Origin: JBHIFE01 sp046760985 | GTDB lineage: Bacteria; Chloroflexota; Dehalococcoidia; Dehalococcoidales; RBG-16-60-22 | DNA length: 15,091 nucleotides | Direction of reading: 5' to 3' | Assembly (NCBI GenBank): GCA_046760985.1 | Contig: JBHIFE010000028.1 | Location: 1-15,091, forward strand | In this document: positions 1 through 6,832 of the stretch, one piece after another | How the letters are laid out: the number at the start of each line of letters is the position of its first letter | How positions within the stretch are numbered: position 1 is the stretch's first letter | The notes under the pieces: model-generated | Database searches by the model: none | What the model saw: the letters and a program-made list of their open reading frames with translations, nothing else | Told to the model about the DNA's origin: nothing | Made by a program: the position numbers and the translations under genes

Positions 1-24
1 CCGCTGAGGACTCGAACCCGTCCT
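1..24 (-). other. tRNA T-arm-like hairpin at the ftsK stop, window edge
   Basis: Minus-strand AGGAC and GTCCT pair around GGGTTCGA, and the run GGTTCGAGTCC matches the T-loop pattern of tRNAs. It overlaps the ftsK stop codon. A complete tRNA cannot be present: the 50 or so bases that would hold its 5' half are ftsK coding sequence and show no matching acceptor strand. It may be a chance hairpin, a weak terminator stem, or a tRNA-end fragment. Confidence 0.25.
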
Positions 25-2275
25 AGCTAGTAGACTGTTCTTCCCCACCCCTCATCTCCTCCTCAAGCTGCTCCATAATGCGCGCCGCTCTGGGGTAACC
101 GATATGCAAACGCCGCTGCAGGAAAGAAGTAGAAATGTGCTGATGCTGCCGTGCCAGTTCCCGGGCAGCCTCAAGGAGCGGGTCTCTGGGAAAGGTGCCC
201 CGGCTAGCCAGTGCTGAAGGCGAGACAAGCTCCTCAATCTTTAGTTGAGCCGCCTCTTCCTTCTGCTGGCTATTCCAGAAATAAACCAGCCTCTCCACCT
301 CAGCATCAGAGACAAAGCACCCCTGAAGGCGCTTCGGTTTAGCCGCCTCGGTGGGCATATACAGCATATCCCCTCTACCCAGTAGCTTTTCGGCACCACC
401 GGCATCAAGGATAGTACGTGAATCTACTTGAGAAGTAACGGCAAAGCTAATGCGGGTGGGGAAGTTCGCCTTAATTAAGCCAGTGACCACATCCACTGAC
501 GGGCGCTGAGTCGCCACAATCAGGTGAATGCCAGTCGCCCGGGCAAGCTGAGCTAATCGGCACAGAATATGCTCTACCTCATCATAGCCAGCCATCATTA
601 AATCAGCCAGCTCATCAATAATCAATATCATGTAGGGAAGCTTTTCCTCTCCCTGCTTATTCTTATTGTAGTCCTCAATGTTACGGGCTCCAGCCATAGC
701 CAATTTTTGATACCGTTGGTCCATCTCCTGGTTAAGCCAGCGCAAGGCGCTCAGAGCCTTATCAATATCAACTATAACCGGGGCAGCCAGATGAGGTGTG
801 CTGTTATATGGAGTCAGCTCAACCCGCTTAGGGTCAATCAGAATAAAGCGGACATCATTAGGCGTATTATGCAGTAACAGGCAGCAAATAATGGCGTTTA
901 AGCAAACTGTCTTGCCACTGCCGGTAGCCCCGGCGATAAGTAGGTGGGGCATTCTACCTAAGTCGGCAGATATCGCCTCGCCACCAGCACCCTTACCCAA
1001 AGCTAGCGACAGCTTAGACCTAGCCTCTATTTTCTGAAAACCGCTACTCTCTATTACTCCACGCAGACTAACCAAGCCCAAAGTTGTATTAGGCACTTCA
1101 ATGCCAACCATAGATTTACCGGGTACCGGGGCTTCAATCCTGATGGTAGGTGCCGCCAAAGCTAGAGCCAGGTCATTAGCCAGTGAGGTAATTCTCTCTA
1201 CTTTAACCCTTGTCTTGGATACTTCCTCCAACCTTACCTGAATATTGCCATCCCTATCCCTTTCCCTTACTTCCTTAAACTTCCTGTCCCAACCCGGTTC
1301 CAGACCAAACTGGGTAACTGTCGGACCAGTGTTTATCTGCACCACCTTAGCCTCAACGCCATAGCTGGCTAGAGCCTCCTCAATAATCCTGGCTCGCTGT
1401 AAATTGTCTGCTTCGCTAAATTCAACTTCGGGAGCCCTATCCAGAATATCAATCGGTGGCAACTTCCAGCCATCAACAACAATTAAATCGGCTGATTGAC
1501 CATACTTCTTCCATACCTCCTGAGCCACCTGCCGCAACTCCTCCGGCGACCGAGCCGGAGCAAGCCCTGGAGTAACTGCCTCCTTCCCCGGTGCTACCAA
1601 CGGAGATTTTGGAAGTACCCTCTCTGGTGCTACAACTGGCTTCTCCATCTCCGGCGGCATAGCCGGCTTTTCCATAACGGTAGGCTTAGCGCCAGTGTCG
1701 GGATAAACGGGCGGCTGAAGTTGTTGTCGGAGATATTTGGGAACCGGCTGTCTTTTGAACTGCCCACCTAGCCACGAACTAAATTTCGTCACCAGCCGGA
1801 AACAAGCCCGAGGAGCAACCAAGATGACACCGATGACCACTAACCCCAAGATGCGAAGAACGCCGACAATTTCCGGGGCTGGATAGCTGATAATACTTAA
1901 GCCAAAGTTACCACCCAGATTAAGAAAGCCTAATATTCCCCAGATAGCCAGAATGAAGGCGGCACCAGCCAGCCAGCGATTCCCGTGTAAGATAAATGAG
2001 GCTAGTTTGCGTCGCCATAGCCGGGCAATGACGATACCGATAGCTATAGCCATAAGAACTAGCCCACCCCAGCCGAGCAGGTCATGTACCTTTTCCCCAG
2101 CCTCTCCAATCTTTTCCCGCTGCCAGAATAAAATTGCCACAATTATAGCCAGCAGGATAAGGTGCCGTACTCCCGGCAAGGTGACAATGTGAAATAATTG
2201 CCCCAACATTGACCTACGACGGCTTCCGCCTCCGAAAGTCTTATTTATATAAGCTTTTCTCTTAGACCTAGGCAT
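23..2275 (-). CDS. ftsK: FtsK/SpoIIIE-type DNA translocase
   Basis: Membrane-anchored, ATP-driven double-stranded DNA pump that clears and segregates the chromosome terminus at the division septum. The 750-residue product has about four hydrophobic segments (roughly 36-53, 67-86, 101-120, 134-154). A proline-rich linker (about 175-245) follows, much shorter than the E. coli linker, and then the motor. Walker A is GATGSGKT at 449-456 and Walker B is LIIDE at 551-555. A winged-helix gamma domain, which reads the orienting DNA sequences, lies at about 700-740 (ISTSFLQRRL and IGYPRAARIMEQLEEE). Residues about 328-356 form an extra charged stretch between GPTVTQF and the conserved SLANDLALALAA, absent from E. 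coli FtsK as I recall it. The ATG has a GGGGG run about 4 bases upstream. The gene sits 31 bases after RNase J and probably ends the udg-rnj-ftsK operon. Family assignment is certain; the exact role in division is inferred. Confidence 0.96.
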   Translation of the reverse strand: MPRSKRKAYINKTFGGGSRRRSMLGQLFHIVTLPGVRHLILLAIIVAILFWQREKIGEAGEKVHDLLGWGGLVLMAIAIGIVIARLWRRKLASFILHGNRWLAGAAFILAIWGILGFLNLGGNFGLSIISYPAPEIVGVLRILGLVVIGVILVAPRACFRLVTKFSSWLGGQFKRQPVPKYLRQQLQPPVYPDTGAKPTVMEKPAMPPEMEKPVVAPERVLPKSPLVAPGKEAVTPGLAPARSPEELRQVAQEVWKKYGQSADLIVVDGWKLPPIDILDRAPEVEFSEADNLQRARIIEEALASYGVEAKVVQINTGPTVTQFGLEPGWDRKFKEVRERDRDGNIQVRLEEVSKTRVKVERITSLANDLALALAAPTIRIEAPVPGKSMVGIEVPNTTLGLVSLRGVIESSGFQKIEARSKLSLALGKGAGGEAISADLGRMPHLLIAGATGSGKTVCLNAIICCLLLHNTPNDVRFILIDPKRVELTPYNSTPHLAAPVIVDIDKALSALRWLNQEMDQRYQKLAMAGARNIEDYNKNKQGEEKLPYMILIIDELADLMMAGYDEVEHILCRLAQLARATGIHLIVATQRPSVDVVTGLIKANFPTRISFAVTSQVDSRTILDAGGAEKLLGRGDMLYMPTEAAKPKRLQGCFVSDAEVERLVYFWNSQQKEEAAQLKIEELVSPSALASRGTFPRDPLLEAARELARQHQHISTSFLQRRLHIGYPRAARIMEQLEEEMRGGEEQSTS

Positions 2276-2306
2276 CTAACCCCCAAATAGCCCAACTACT
2301 TTAAAG

Positions 2307-3965
2307 CTACACCTTAACCATAAAGGGAAGAATCATCGGACGCCGTTTAGTTCGCTCATAATAAAATTTATCTAGCGTGTCCCTAACCTTATTATTGATA
2401 AAACTCCACTCAGCAGTACGAACACCACTATGGTCAAGGGTTCGGGCTAATAAGTCACGACTTTCCTCTATCATATGCTTGAACTTTCTGGTGTCAACAA
2501 AACCCCGGGTAACAATGTCAGGACGCCCGACTAATTTGCCACTCTGCCGATTAATCGCCATAATCGCTACCACTATCCCGTCCTTGGACAGCATTCTCCG
2601 GTTACGGAGAACGACTCCACCAATATCACCCACACTCAAGCCATTCACATACACATGACCCGAACTAACCTTACCGGCTATTTTGGCAGTCTGAGAGCCA
2701 AGCTCAAGAATATCACCATCTTCCAGAACGAATATATTGTCTTTGGGGATGCCCACTGATTGAGCTAACTTAGCGTGGAGGCTCAAGTGGCGATATTCAC
2801 CGTGGATAGGCATAAAAAACCTTGGCTTAACTAAATTTAATAGCAGTTTTAGCTCTTCCTGGCTGCCATGTCCGTGAACATGAACCTGTGCTACCTTATC
2901 GTAGAATACCTGAGCTCCTTGTTTGAACAGGTTATCCACCGTTCTATTGACTACCGCTTCATTACCCGGAATAGGGGTCGCCGAAATAACTATAGTGTCC
3001 CCACGCTGGATATGAACCTGGCGGTGGTCTCGGTTAGCCATTCGGACCAAAGCTGAGGTAGGTTCCCCCTGGCTTCCAGTAGTAATAAAAACAATCCTGT
3101 TACGGGGCAGACTACGGGCTTCATCAAGCCGTCCCAGTATACCATCGGGAGCGTCAAGATAACCTAGTTCCAGTGCCATGTGCACCGTATCACTCATACT
3201 ACGCCCGACAATAAAGACACGGCGCTGGTATTTAGCCGCGGCATCAATCACTTGCTGAACACGCGAGATCAATGAAGAAAAGGTAGTGACAATCACTCTT
3301 CCCGGCGCATCAGCCATAATACGGTCCAGGGTTTGGCTAACCGCCTTTTCTGAAGGAGTATAGCCGGGAAGTTCAGCATAGGTAGAATCGGAAAGGAGGA
3401 GCAAGACCCCTTGTGCTCCTAACTGCGCCAAGCGAGACAGGTCAGTCGGTTTGCCACTGACTGGTGTGTAGTCAAGCTTAAAATCTCCGCTGTGAACTAT
3501 AATGCCGACTGGCGTATGTATGATGAGACCTACCGAGTCAGGTATGCTATGACAGACCGGAAAGAACTCAATCTTAAATCTGCCTAGAGCGACCTCCCCA
3601 CCTGGGGGTATTACCTTAAGTCGTGTCCCCTCCAGTGCCTTCCGTTCCTTAAGCTTGACCCGAATAAGTCCCTGGGCAAGCTTTGTTGAGTAAACGGGTG
3701 CATTAAGCTGGGGTAGCAAGAAGGGCAGGGCACCGATATGGTCCTCGTGACCGTGGGTGATAACTATACCTCTTATTCTTTCACGCTTCTGCACTAGATA
3801 AGTGATATCAGGAATCACCAGGTCAATGCCTAACATTTCCTCCTCAGGGAACATAAGACCGGCATCAATGACAATAATGTCATTCTCGTATTCCATTACT
3901 ATCATATTCTTGCCGATTTCACTTAGTCCGCCGAGAGGGATTATTCTCAATCTTGACTTGGTCAT
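2307..3965 (-). CDS. rnj: Ribonuclease J (metallo-beta-lactamase/beta-CASP)
   Basis: Cytoplasmic 5'-3' exoribonuclease and endoribonuclease for mRNA decay and RNA maturation; substrates and partners here are not visible. With the ATG start the product is 552 residues, normal for the family. It begins TKSRLRIIPLGGLSEIGKNM, the typical RNase J N-terminus. Metal-site motifs are HGHEDH (71-76), CHS (His139), SGDF (Asp161) and PIHGE (His388). The beta-CASP region carries ATPIPGNE near 329-336, and HVHGHGSQEEL follows at about 362-372. The C-terminal domain ends RRPMILPFMVKV, the usual ending of this family. An in-frame TTG at 3983 would add six residues and overlap the udg stop codon, but it has no Shine-Dalgarno. 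The ATG at 3965 has GGAG 12 bases upstream, a slightly long spacing. The gap to the preceding udg stop is 7 bases, so co-transcription is very likely. Confidence 0.96.
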   Translation of the reverse strand: MTKSRLRIIPLGGLSEIGKNMIVMEYENDIIVIDAGLMFPEEEMLGIDLVIPDITYLVQKRERIRGIVITHGHEDHIGALPFLLPQLNAPVYSTKLAQGLIRVKLKERKALEGTRLKVIPPGGEVALGRFKIEFFPVCHSIPDSVGLIIHTPVGIIVHSGDFKLDYTPVSGKPTDLSRLAQLGAQGVLLLLSDSTYAELPGYTPSEKAVSQTLDRIMADAPGRVIVTTFSSLISRVQQVIDAAAKYQRRVFIVGRSMSDTVHMALELGYLDAPDGILGRLDEARSLPRNRIVFITTGSQGEPTSALVRMANRDHRQVHIQRGDTIVISATPIPGNEAVVNRTVDNLFKQGAQVFYDKVAQVHVHGHGSQEELKLLLNLVKPRFFMPIHGEYRHLSLHAKLAQSVGIPKDNIFVLEDGDILELGSQTAKIAGKVSSGHVYVNGLSVGDIGGVVLRNRRMLSKDGIVVAIMAINRQSGKLVGRPDIVTRGFVDTRKFKHMIEESRDLLARTLDHSGVRTAEWSFINNKVRDTLDKFYYERTKRRPMILPFMVKV

Positions 3966-3972
3966 AATAAAT

Positions 3973-4575
3973 TTAATCTCCAAACATACTTAATTGCTGC
4001 GGCTGTGGTTCGGCTTCTGGCACAGCCTTTGCCTTGGCAAGGAGAGTCGGAATCTTAAGCATATCCGCCTCAATAGCCTGACGGAGACTCTGCTGATGGA
4101 GAGCTGCCGCCGGGTGGTACATTGCGTAGTAAATAACATTATCCCGCTTTTGCGCCGTGCCGTGAATCTTGCTGATGCTCTTACCCGGGAAGAACATTGC
4201 CAATGAGTAGCGTCCCAGGGTTACAATCATCTTGGGGTGGATTATCTCAATCTGGCGTTCTAGCCACTTGCGGCAGTTGAGTATTTCTGAGGGTAAGGGG
4301 TCACGATTTTCCGGCGGACGAGTCTTAATAATATTGGTAATATAAACCTGCCCACGTTTTAAGCCAATTAAAGCCAATAATTGGTCTAGATATTGCCCTG
4401 CCGGTCCAACAAAAGGGCGTCCCTGCTGGTCTTCATGCCAGCCTGGTGCCTCGCCAATAAACATTATCTCGGCATCCTCTGGTCCTTCGCCAGGTACTGC
4501 TTTGGTTCGATATTTAGCTATTTCACACAGTTGGCAATGTGCTATTTCTTCGCAAAGCTCGCTCAGCGCTGACAT
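3973..4575 (-). CDS. Family 4 (type A) uracil-DNA glycosylase
   Basis: Excises uracil from DNA in base-excision repair. The 200-residue product matches the thermophile/archaeal-type iron-sulfur UDG family. The catalytic/uracil-binding motif is GEAPGWHED (41-49), followed by GRPFVGPAG (52-60), the NIIKTRPPENR segment (81-91) and the second catalytic-loop motif YHPAA (153-157). The iron-sulfur site has CxxC at Cys14/Cys17 and a further cysteine at Cys101. The position that is normally cysteine (KCRPP in most members I recall) is Thr85, encoded ACT. Cys8 is an extra cysteine that might or might not compensate. The tail (about 180-200) is rich in Pro, Gln and Glu and is probably flexible. The ATG at 4575 has only a weak Shine-Dalgarno. 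It heads the udg-rnj-ftsK operon behind a predicted promoter and a leader hairpin. Confidence 0.93.
   Translation of the reverse strand: MSALSELCEEIAHCQLCEIAKYRTKAVPGEGPEDAEIMFIGEAPGWHEDQQGRPFVGPAGQYLDQLLALIGLKRGQVYITNIIKTRPPENRDPLPSEILNCRKWLERQIEIIHPKMIVTLGRYSLAMFFPGKSISKIHGTAQKRDNVIYYAMYHPAAALHQQSLRQAIEADMLKIPTLLAKAKAVPEAEPQPQQLSMFGD
3978..3981 (-). promoter_or_regulatory. Shine-Dalgarno GGAG that decides the rnj start
   Basis: GGAG lies 12 bases upstream of the ATG at 3965. It overlaps the competing TTG codon at 3983-3981 and so cannot serve it. The spacing is longer than ideal, so initiation may partly depend on coupling with the udg stop codon 7 bases upstream of the ATG. Confidence 0.5.
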
Positions 4576-4585
4576 CTCATTCTAC

Positions 4586-4605
4586 GTTAATCCCAAAGGA
4601 TTAAC
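4586..4605 (-). promoter_or_regulatory. 8-bp perfect hairpin in the udg leader
   Basis: On the plus strand GTTAATCC and GGATTAAC are perfect reverse complements around a CAAA loop. The element lies 10 bases upstream of the udg ATG and about 11-30 bases downstream of the predicted transcription start. No T-tract follows on either strand, so it does not look like an intrinsic terminator. It could be an operator for a dimeric regulator or a 5' structure that stabilises or shields the start region; the sequence does not decide. Confidence 0.5.
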
Positions 4606-4622
4606 CTATAGCTCTTTTGATT

Positions 4623-4652
4623 ATGATAACATCTGTTGGGGCAAAATATCAA
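4623..4652 (-). promoter_or_regulatory. Predicted promoter of the udg-rnj-ftsK operon
   Basis: Minus-strand -35 TTGATA (4652-4647) and -10 TATCAT (4628-4623) are 18 bases apart. Each matches the housekeeping sigma consensus at 5 of 6 positions. The -10 is preceded by TGT, giving an extended -10. Transcription would start near 4616, about 40 bases before the udg ATG. This is inferred from consensus matching only. Confidence 0.6.
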
Positions 4653-4690
4653 TGTCAGGGTAAATGGCAGAGGAATTTTGTCACTACTTT

Positions 4691-5503
4691 CTATTTTACC
4701 GTTGGCAATCTACCCGACTCCCACTGAGCAAACCCTCCCAGCATGTTATAAACCTCTCTAAAACCGAGCTCTTCCATTAGGTTTAATGCCATCCCGCTAC
4801 GACGTCCACTTTGGCAATAGATAAGATACGTTTTGTTCTTATCAAGTCTATTAAGTTTGTCCCTAAAAGTTTCAGAATAGTAGTCCAGATTGATCGCCTC
4901 TTCTATGTATCCCCGGGCATATTCCTCCGGGGTTCGGACATCAATAATGACAAAATTCTGATTGTCTTTATTATCCTGGATCAGAGCATATGCTTCTTCC
5001 GGAGTAACGTCTTCAACTATCTGGGTTTTTGGAATGGCATAAATTTTAAATTCTTCTGTTTTTAGACCAGGCATGCCTGGTGCTCCAGAGGGCATCCCTG
5101 GTAAAGCAATACCGGCAATAGCTGGTCTTTCTTCTAAGAGCTTCTCTAATTCTTCAACTGGCATATGACCTTCAACAAAGTAACCATTGACAACCGCGGT
5201 ATGGCAGCTTCTCATACTTGGCGAGATTTGATATTCCGTCCATATGGAATCCATGTCTTCGACGTATACTACTTCAACTTGGAAACCTTCGTTTTTAAGG
5301 TAGGCTACATAATCAGCACAACAGTCACACTCTGGAGTTTGATAGACTGTGACTAAAGCAGAGGTTGGCGTCGGCGCAAGAGTGGGAGACTCAGGTTCAG
5401 TAATAGTCTTTGTGCTGGCACCCTCAAGGAGAACCAAGGTAAGGATAGCAATCAAGGCTCCCCAAGTAGCCATAGCCAAACCAATTACCAGAATTCTTTT
5501 CAT
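4691..5503 (-). CDS. Membrane-anchored DUF411-rhodanese fusion protein
   Basis: The 270-residue product starts with a hydrophobic signal-anchor (about 4-26), then a Thr/Pro-rich spacer (about 30-50), so the rest probably faces outside the membrane. Residues 51-150 match DUF411, a small family often linked to copper or metal handling: thioredoxin-like start VTVYQTPECDCC (Cys59, 61, 62), then SCHTAVVNGYFVEGH (Cys100, His101, His113) and the Met/Gly/Pro stretch GIALPGMPSGAPGMPG. Residues about 160-270 form a single rhodanese domain with IIDVRTPEEYARG and active-site loop CQSGRRS (Cys230), which could carry a persulfide or work in thiol chemistry. The ATG at 5503 has GGA about 8 bases upstream. 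The gene follows an aminotransferase by 44 bases and may share its transcript. Domain calls are strong; metal binding, location and substrate are inferred. Confidence 0.88.
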   Translation of the reverse strand: MKRILVIGLAMATWGALIAILTLVLLEGASTKTITEPESPTLAPTPTSALVTVYQTPECDCCADYVAYLKNEGFQVEVVYVEDMDSIWTEYQISPSMRSCHTAVVNGYFVEGHMPVEELEKLLEERPAIAGIALPGMPSGAPGMPGLKTEEFKIYAIPKTQIVEDVTPEEAYALIQDNKDNQNFVIIDVRTPEEYARGYIEEAINLDYYSETFRDKLNRLDKNKTYLIYCQSGRRSGMALNLMEELGFREVYNMLGGFAQWESGRLPTVK

Positions 5504-5547
5504 CGTCTTTTTCCATCGACTTCACTCTTTAGACTATCTGACAAACG

Positions 5548-6642
5548 CTATTTCACCTTTACAAAGCCTGCCTGGGGCAGTACCACCTTTAGGGCTGATA
5601 TTACCGGTTCAATATCACCTTCAGTTACCCAGCCCATATGACCGATGCGGAATATCTTACCACCTAATTTACCCTGCCCGCCAGCAAGTACTATCTGGTG
5701 TTCCTCCCTCATAATCTTGAGTAGCTTTGTGGTATCAAGCCCGTTGGGAGCCACTACTGCGGTAACTGCATCGGAAGCATAATTTTCGTCGGCAAAAAGG
5801 GATAAACCCAGAGATTTTATTCCATCCCGGGTAAATTTACCAACTCGGGCATGGCGGGCTAGCCTATTAGATAAGCCTTCCTTCAGCACCATCTCCAGTG
5901 ATGTAGATAGTGCAAACATTATAGAAACAGCCGGTGTCCATGGTGTTTGTCTTTTCTCCAGAGTCTTTTGAGCTTTGGTAAAATCCCAGTAGAAACGAGG
6001 CATTTTGGCATTGGCATGTGCTTGCCACGCCTCTGGACTCAGACTGACCATGGACAGCCCCGGTGGCGCCATCCACCCCTTCTGAGAACAAGTAATGGTA
6101 ACGTCACAGTGCCAGTCGTCTACTGGCAGGTTAATGCAACCTAAACTGCTCATGGCATCAACCATCAGCAGCTTATCAAATTCCTTTACCACGGAACTGA
6201 TTGAAGCTAGGTCATTGGTAACGCCGGTAGAGGTTTCGTTATGAGTGACCAGTACCGCTTTGATTTCCGGGTTAGCTTGGAGAGCTTGACGTATATCATC
6301 TATATCAGCTGCTCTACCCCATTCATAGTGGAGCGGGATTACTTCAGCCCCAAATTGCTCAGCAATGCTGGCGAAACGTTCACCGAAAAGACCGATAGAT
6401 ACCGATAAAACCTTATCTCCCGGCGACAGCATATTAACAATAGCTGCCTCCAAACCACCGGTGCCGGAACCGCTGAGTATCAAAACATCATTTTTCGTCT
6501 GGAACAACTCTTTTAGTTTAGCCGTTACATCATTTAGTATCTGCCCAAATTCCTCTCCACGGTGATTTATTACCTGCTTGGTCATTGCCTGGAGAACTTC
6601 ATCCGGGAGGGGGGTTGGTCCTGGAATGCGTAAGTTTTCCAT
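5548..6642 (-). CDS. PLP-dependent class V aminotransferase (alanine-glyoxylate/serine-pyruvate type)
   Basis: Cytoplasmic pyridoxal-phosphate enzyme that transfers amino groups, probably between alanine or serine and glyoxylate, pyruvate or a related oxo acid. The 364-residue product is of normal length. Cofactor motifs: SGSGTGGLEA (57-66, phosphate loop), HNETSTG (134-140), VDAMSSLG with Asp162 contacting the pyridine nitrogen, and TCSQKGWMAPPG with Lys188 forming the Schiff base. FRIGHMG carries the likely carboxylate-binding Arg332. A strong AAGGAG lies 4 bases before the ATG. Related archaeal enzymes accept several substrates including phosphoserine, so a role in serine synthesis is possible. 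A second, diverged paralog is encoded at 10517-11707. It is separated from tyrS by a repeat-rich gap and followed by the DUF411-rhodanese gene. Family certain, exact substrate unknown. Confidence 0.93.
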   Translation of the reverse strand: MENLRIPGPTPLPDEVLQAMTKQVINHRGEEFGQILNDVTAKLKELFQTKNDVLILSGSGTGGLEAAIVNMLSPGDKVLSVSIGLFGERFASIAEQFGAEVIPLHYEWGRAADIDDIRQALQANPEIKAVLVTHNETSTGVTNDLASISSVVKEFDKLLMVDAMSSLGCINLPVDDWHCDVTITCSQKGWMAPPGLSMVSLSPEAWQAHANAKMPRFYWDFTKAQKTLEKRQTPWTPAVSIMFALSTSLEMVLKEGLSNRLARHARVGKFTRDGIKSLGLSLFADENYASDAVTAVVAPNGLDTTKLLKIMREEHQIVLAGGQGKLGGKIFRIGHMGWVTEGDIEPVISALKVVLPQAGFVKVK

Positions 6643-6673
6643 TTCTCTCCTTTCTTTATTAGATTATTTATTG

Positions 6674-6800
6674 ACCTCACCCCCTTTATCCCTCCTTAAA
6701 AGGAGAGGGGGAGGGGATTTTAGAGAGGGGCTTCGCCCCTCTCTTACCTACACTCCCCCCTCTCTTACTAAGGGAAGTGGGTCAGGGGGATGGGCTGCTA
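6674..6800. repeat. REP-like cluster of GC-rich palindromes
   Basis: The gap between tyrS and the downstream aminotransferase holds three G/C-skewed hairpins. One is an imperfect stem at about 6680-6716 built around CTCCTT/AAGGAG. The second is a perfect 9-bp stem (AGAGAGGGG and CCCCTCTCT, loop CTTCG) at 6722-6744. The third is an imperfect stem at about 6751-6795. The C-rich left end and G-rich right end face each other as rough inverted repeats. This resembles repeated extragenic palindromes seen many times over in some bacterial genomes; copy number cannot be judged from one window. No T-tract follows, so it is not a classical terminator, though it may stabilise mRNA ends. Confidence 0.65.
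6722..6744 (-). other. Perfect 9-bp GC-rich stem-loop downstream of tyrS
   Basis: AGAGAGGGG and CCCCTCTCT pair perfectly around CTTCG, and the loop can close one further C-G pair. This is the strongest hairpin in the window and lies about 90 bases past the tyrS stop. It probably forms in the tyrS 3' transcript, where it could block 3' exonucleases. Without a following U-run it is not called a terminator. Confidence 0.6.
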
Positions 6801-6832
6801 AATGACCTCTTTTCTACTTTACTGTATCAGTA

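Noticed and set aside
1..75. Complete tRNA gene at the left edge, suggested by GGTTCGAGTCC
   Set aside because: The region that would hold its 5' half is ftsK coding sequence and contains no complementary acceptor strand.
3966..3983. TTG start at 3983 for RNase J
   Set aside because: No Shine-Dalgarno; the ATG at 3965 gives the usual family N-terminus and avoids overlap with the udg stop.
5349..5714. 121-codon plus-strand open frame across the rhodanese/aminotransferase junction
   Set aside because: It overlaps two well-supported minus-strand genes, has no recognisable domain and no ribosome site of note.
6578..6805. Plus-strand open frame across the palindromic gap, with repeated Pro-Ser-Leu motifs
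   Set aside because: Its translation simply reads the GC-rich repeats and the reverse of the aminotransferase start; no ribosome site, and the composition is unlike a real protein.
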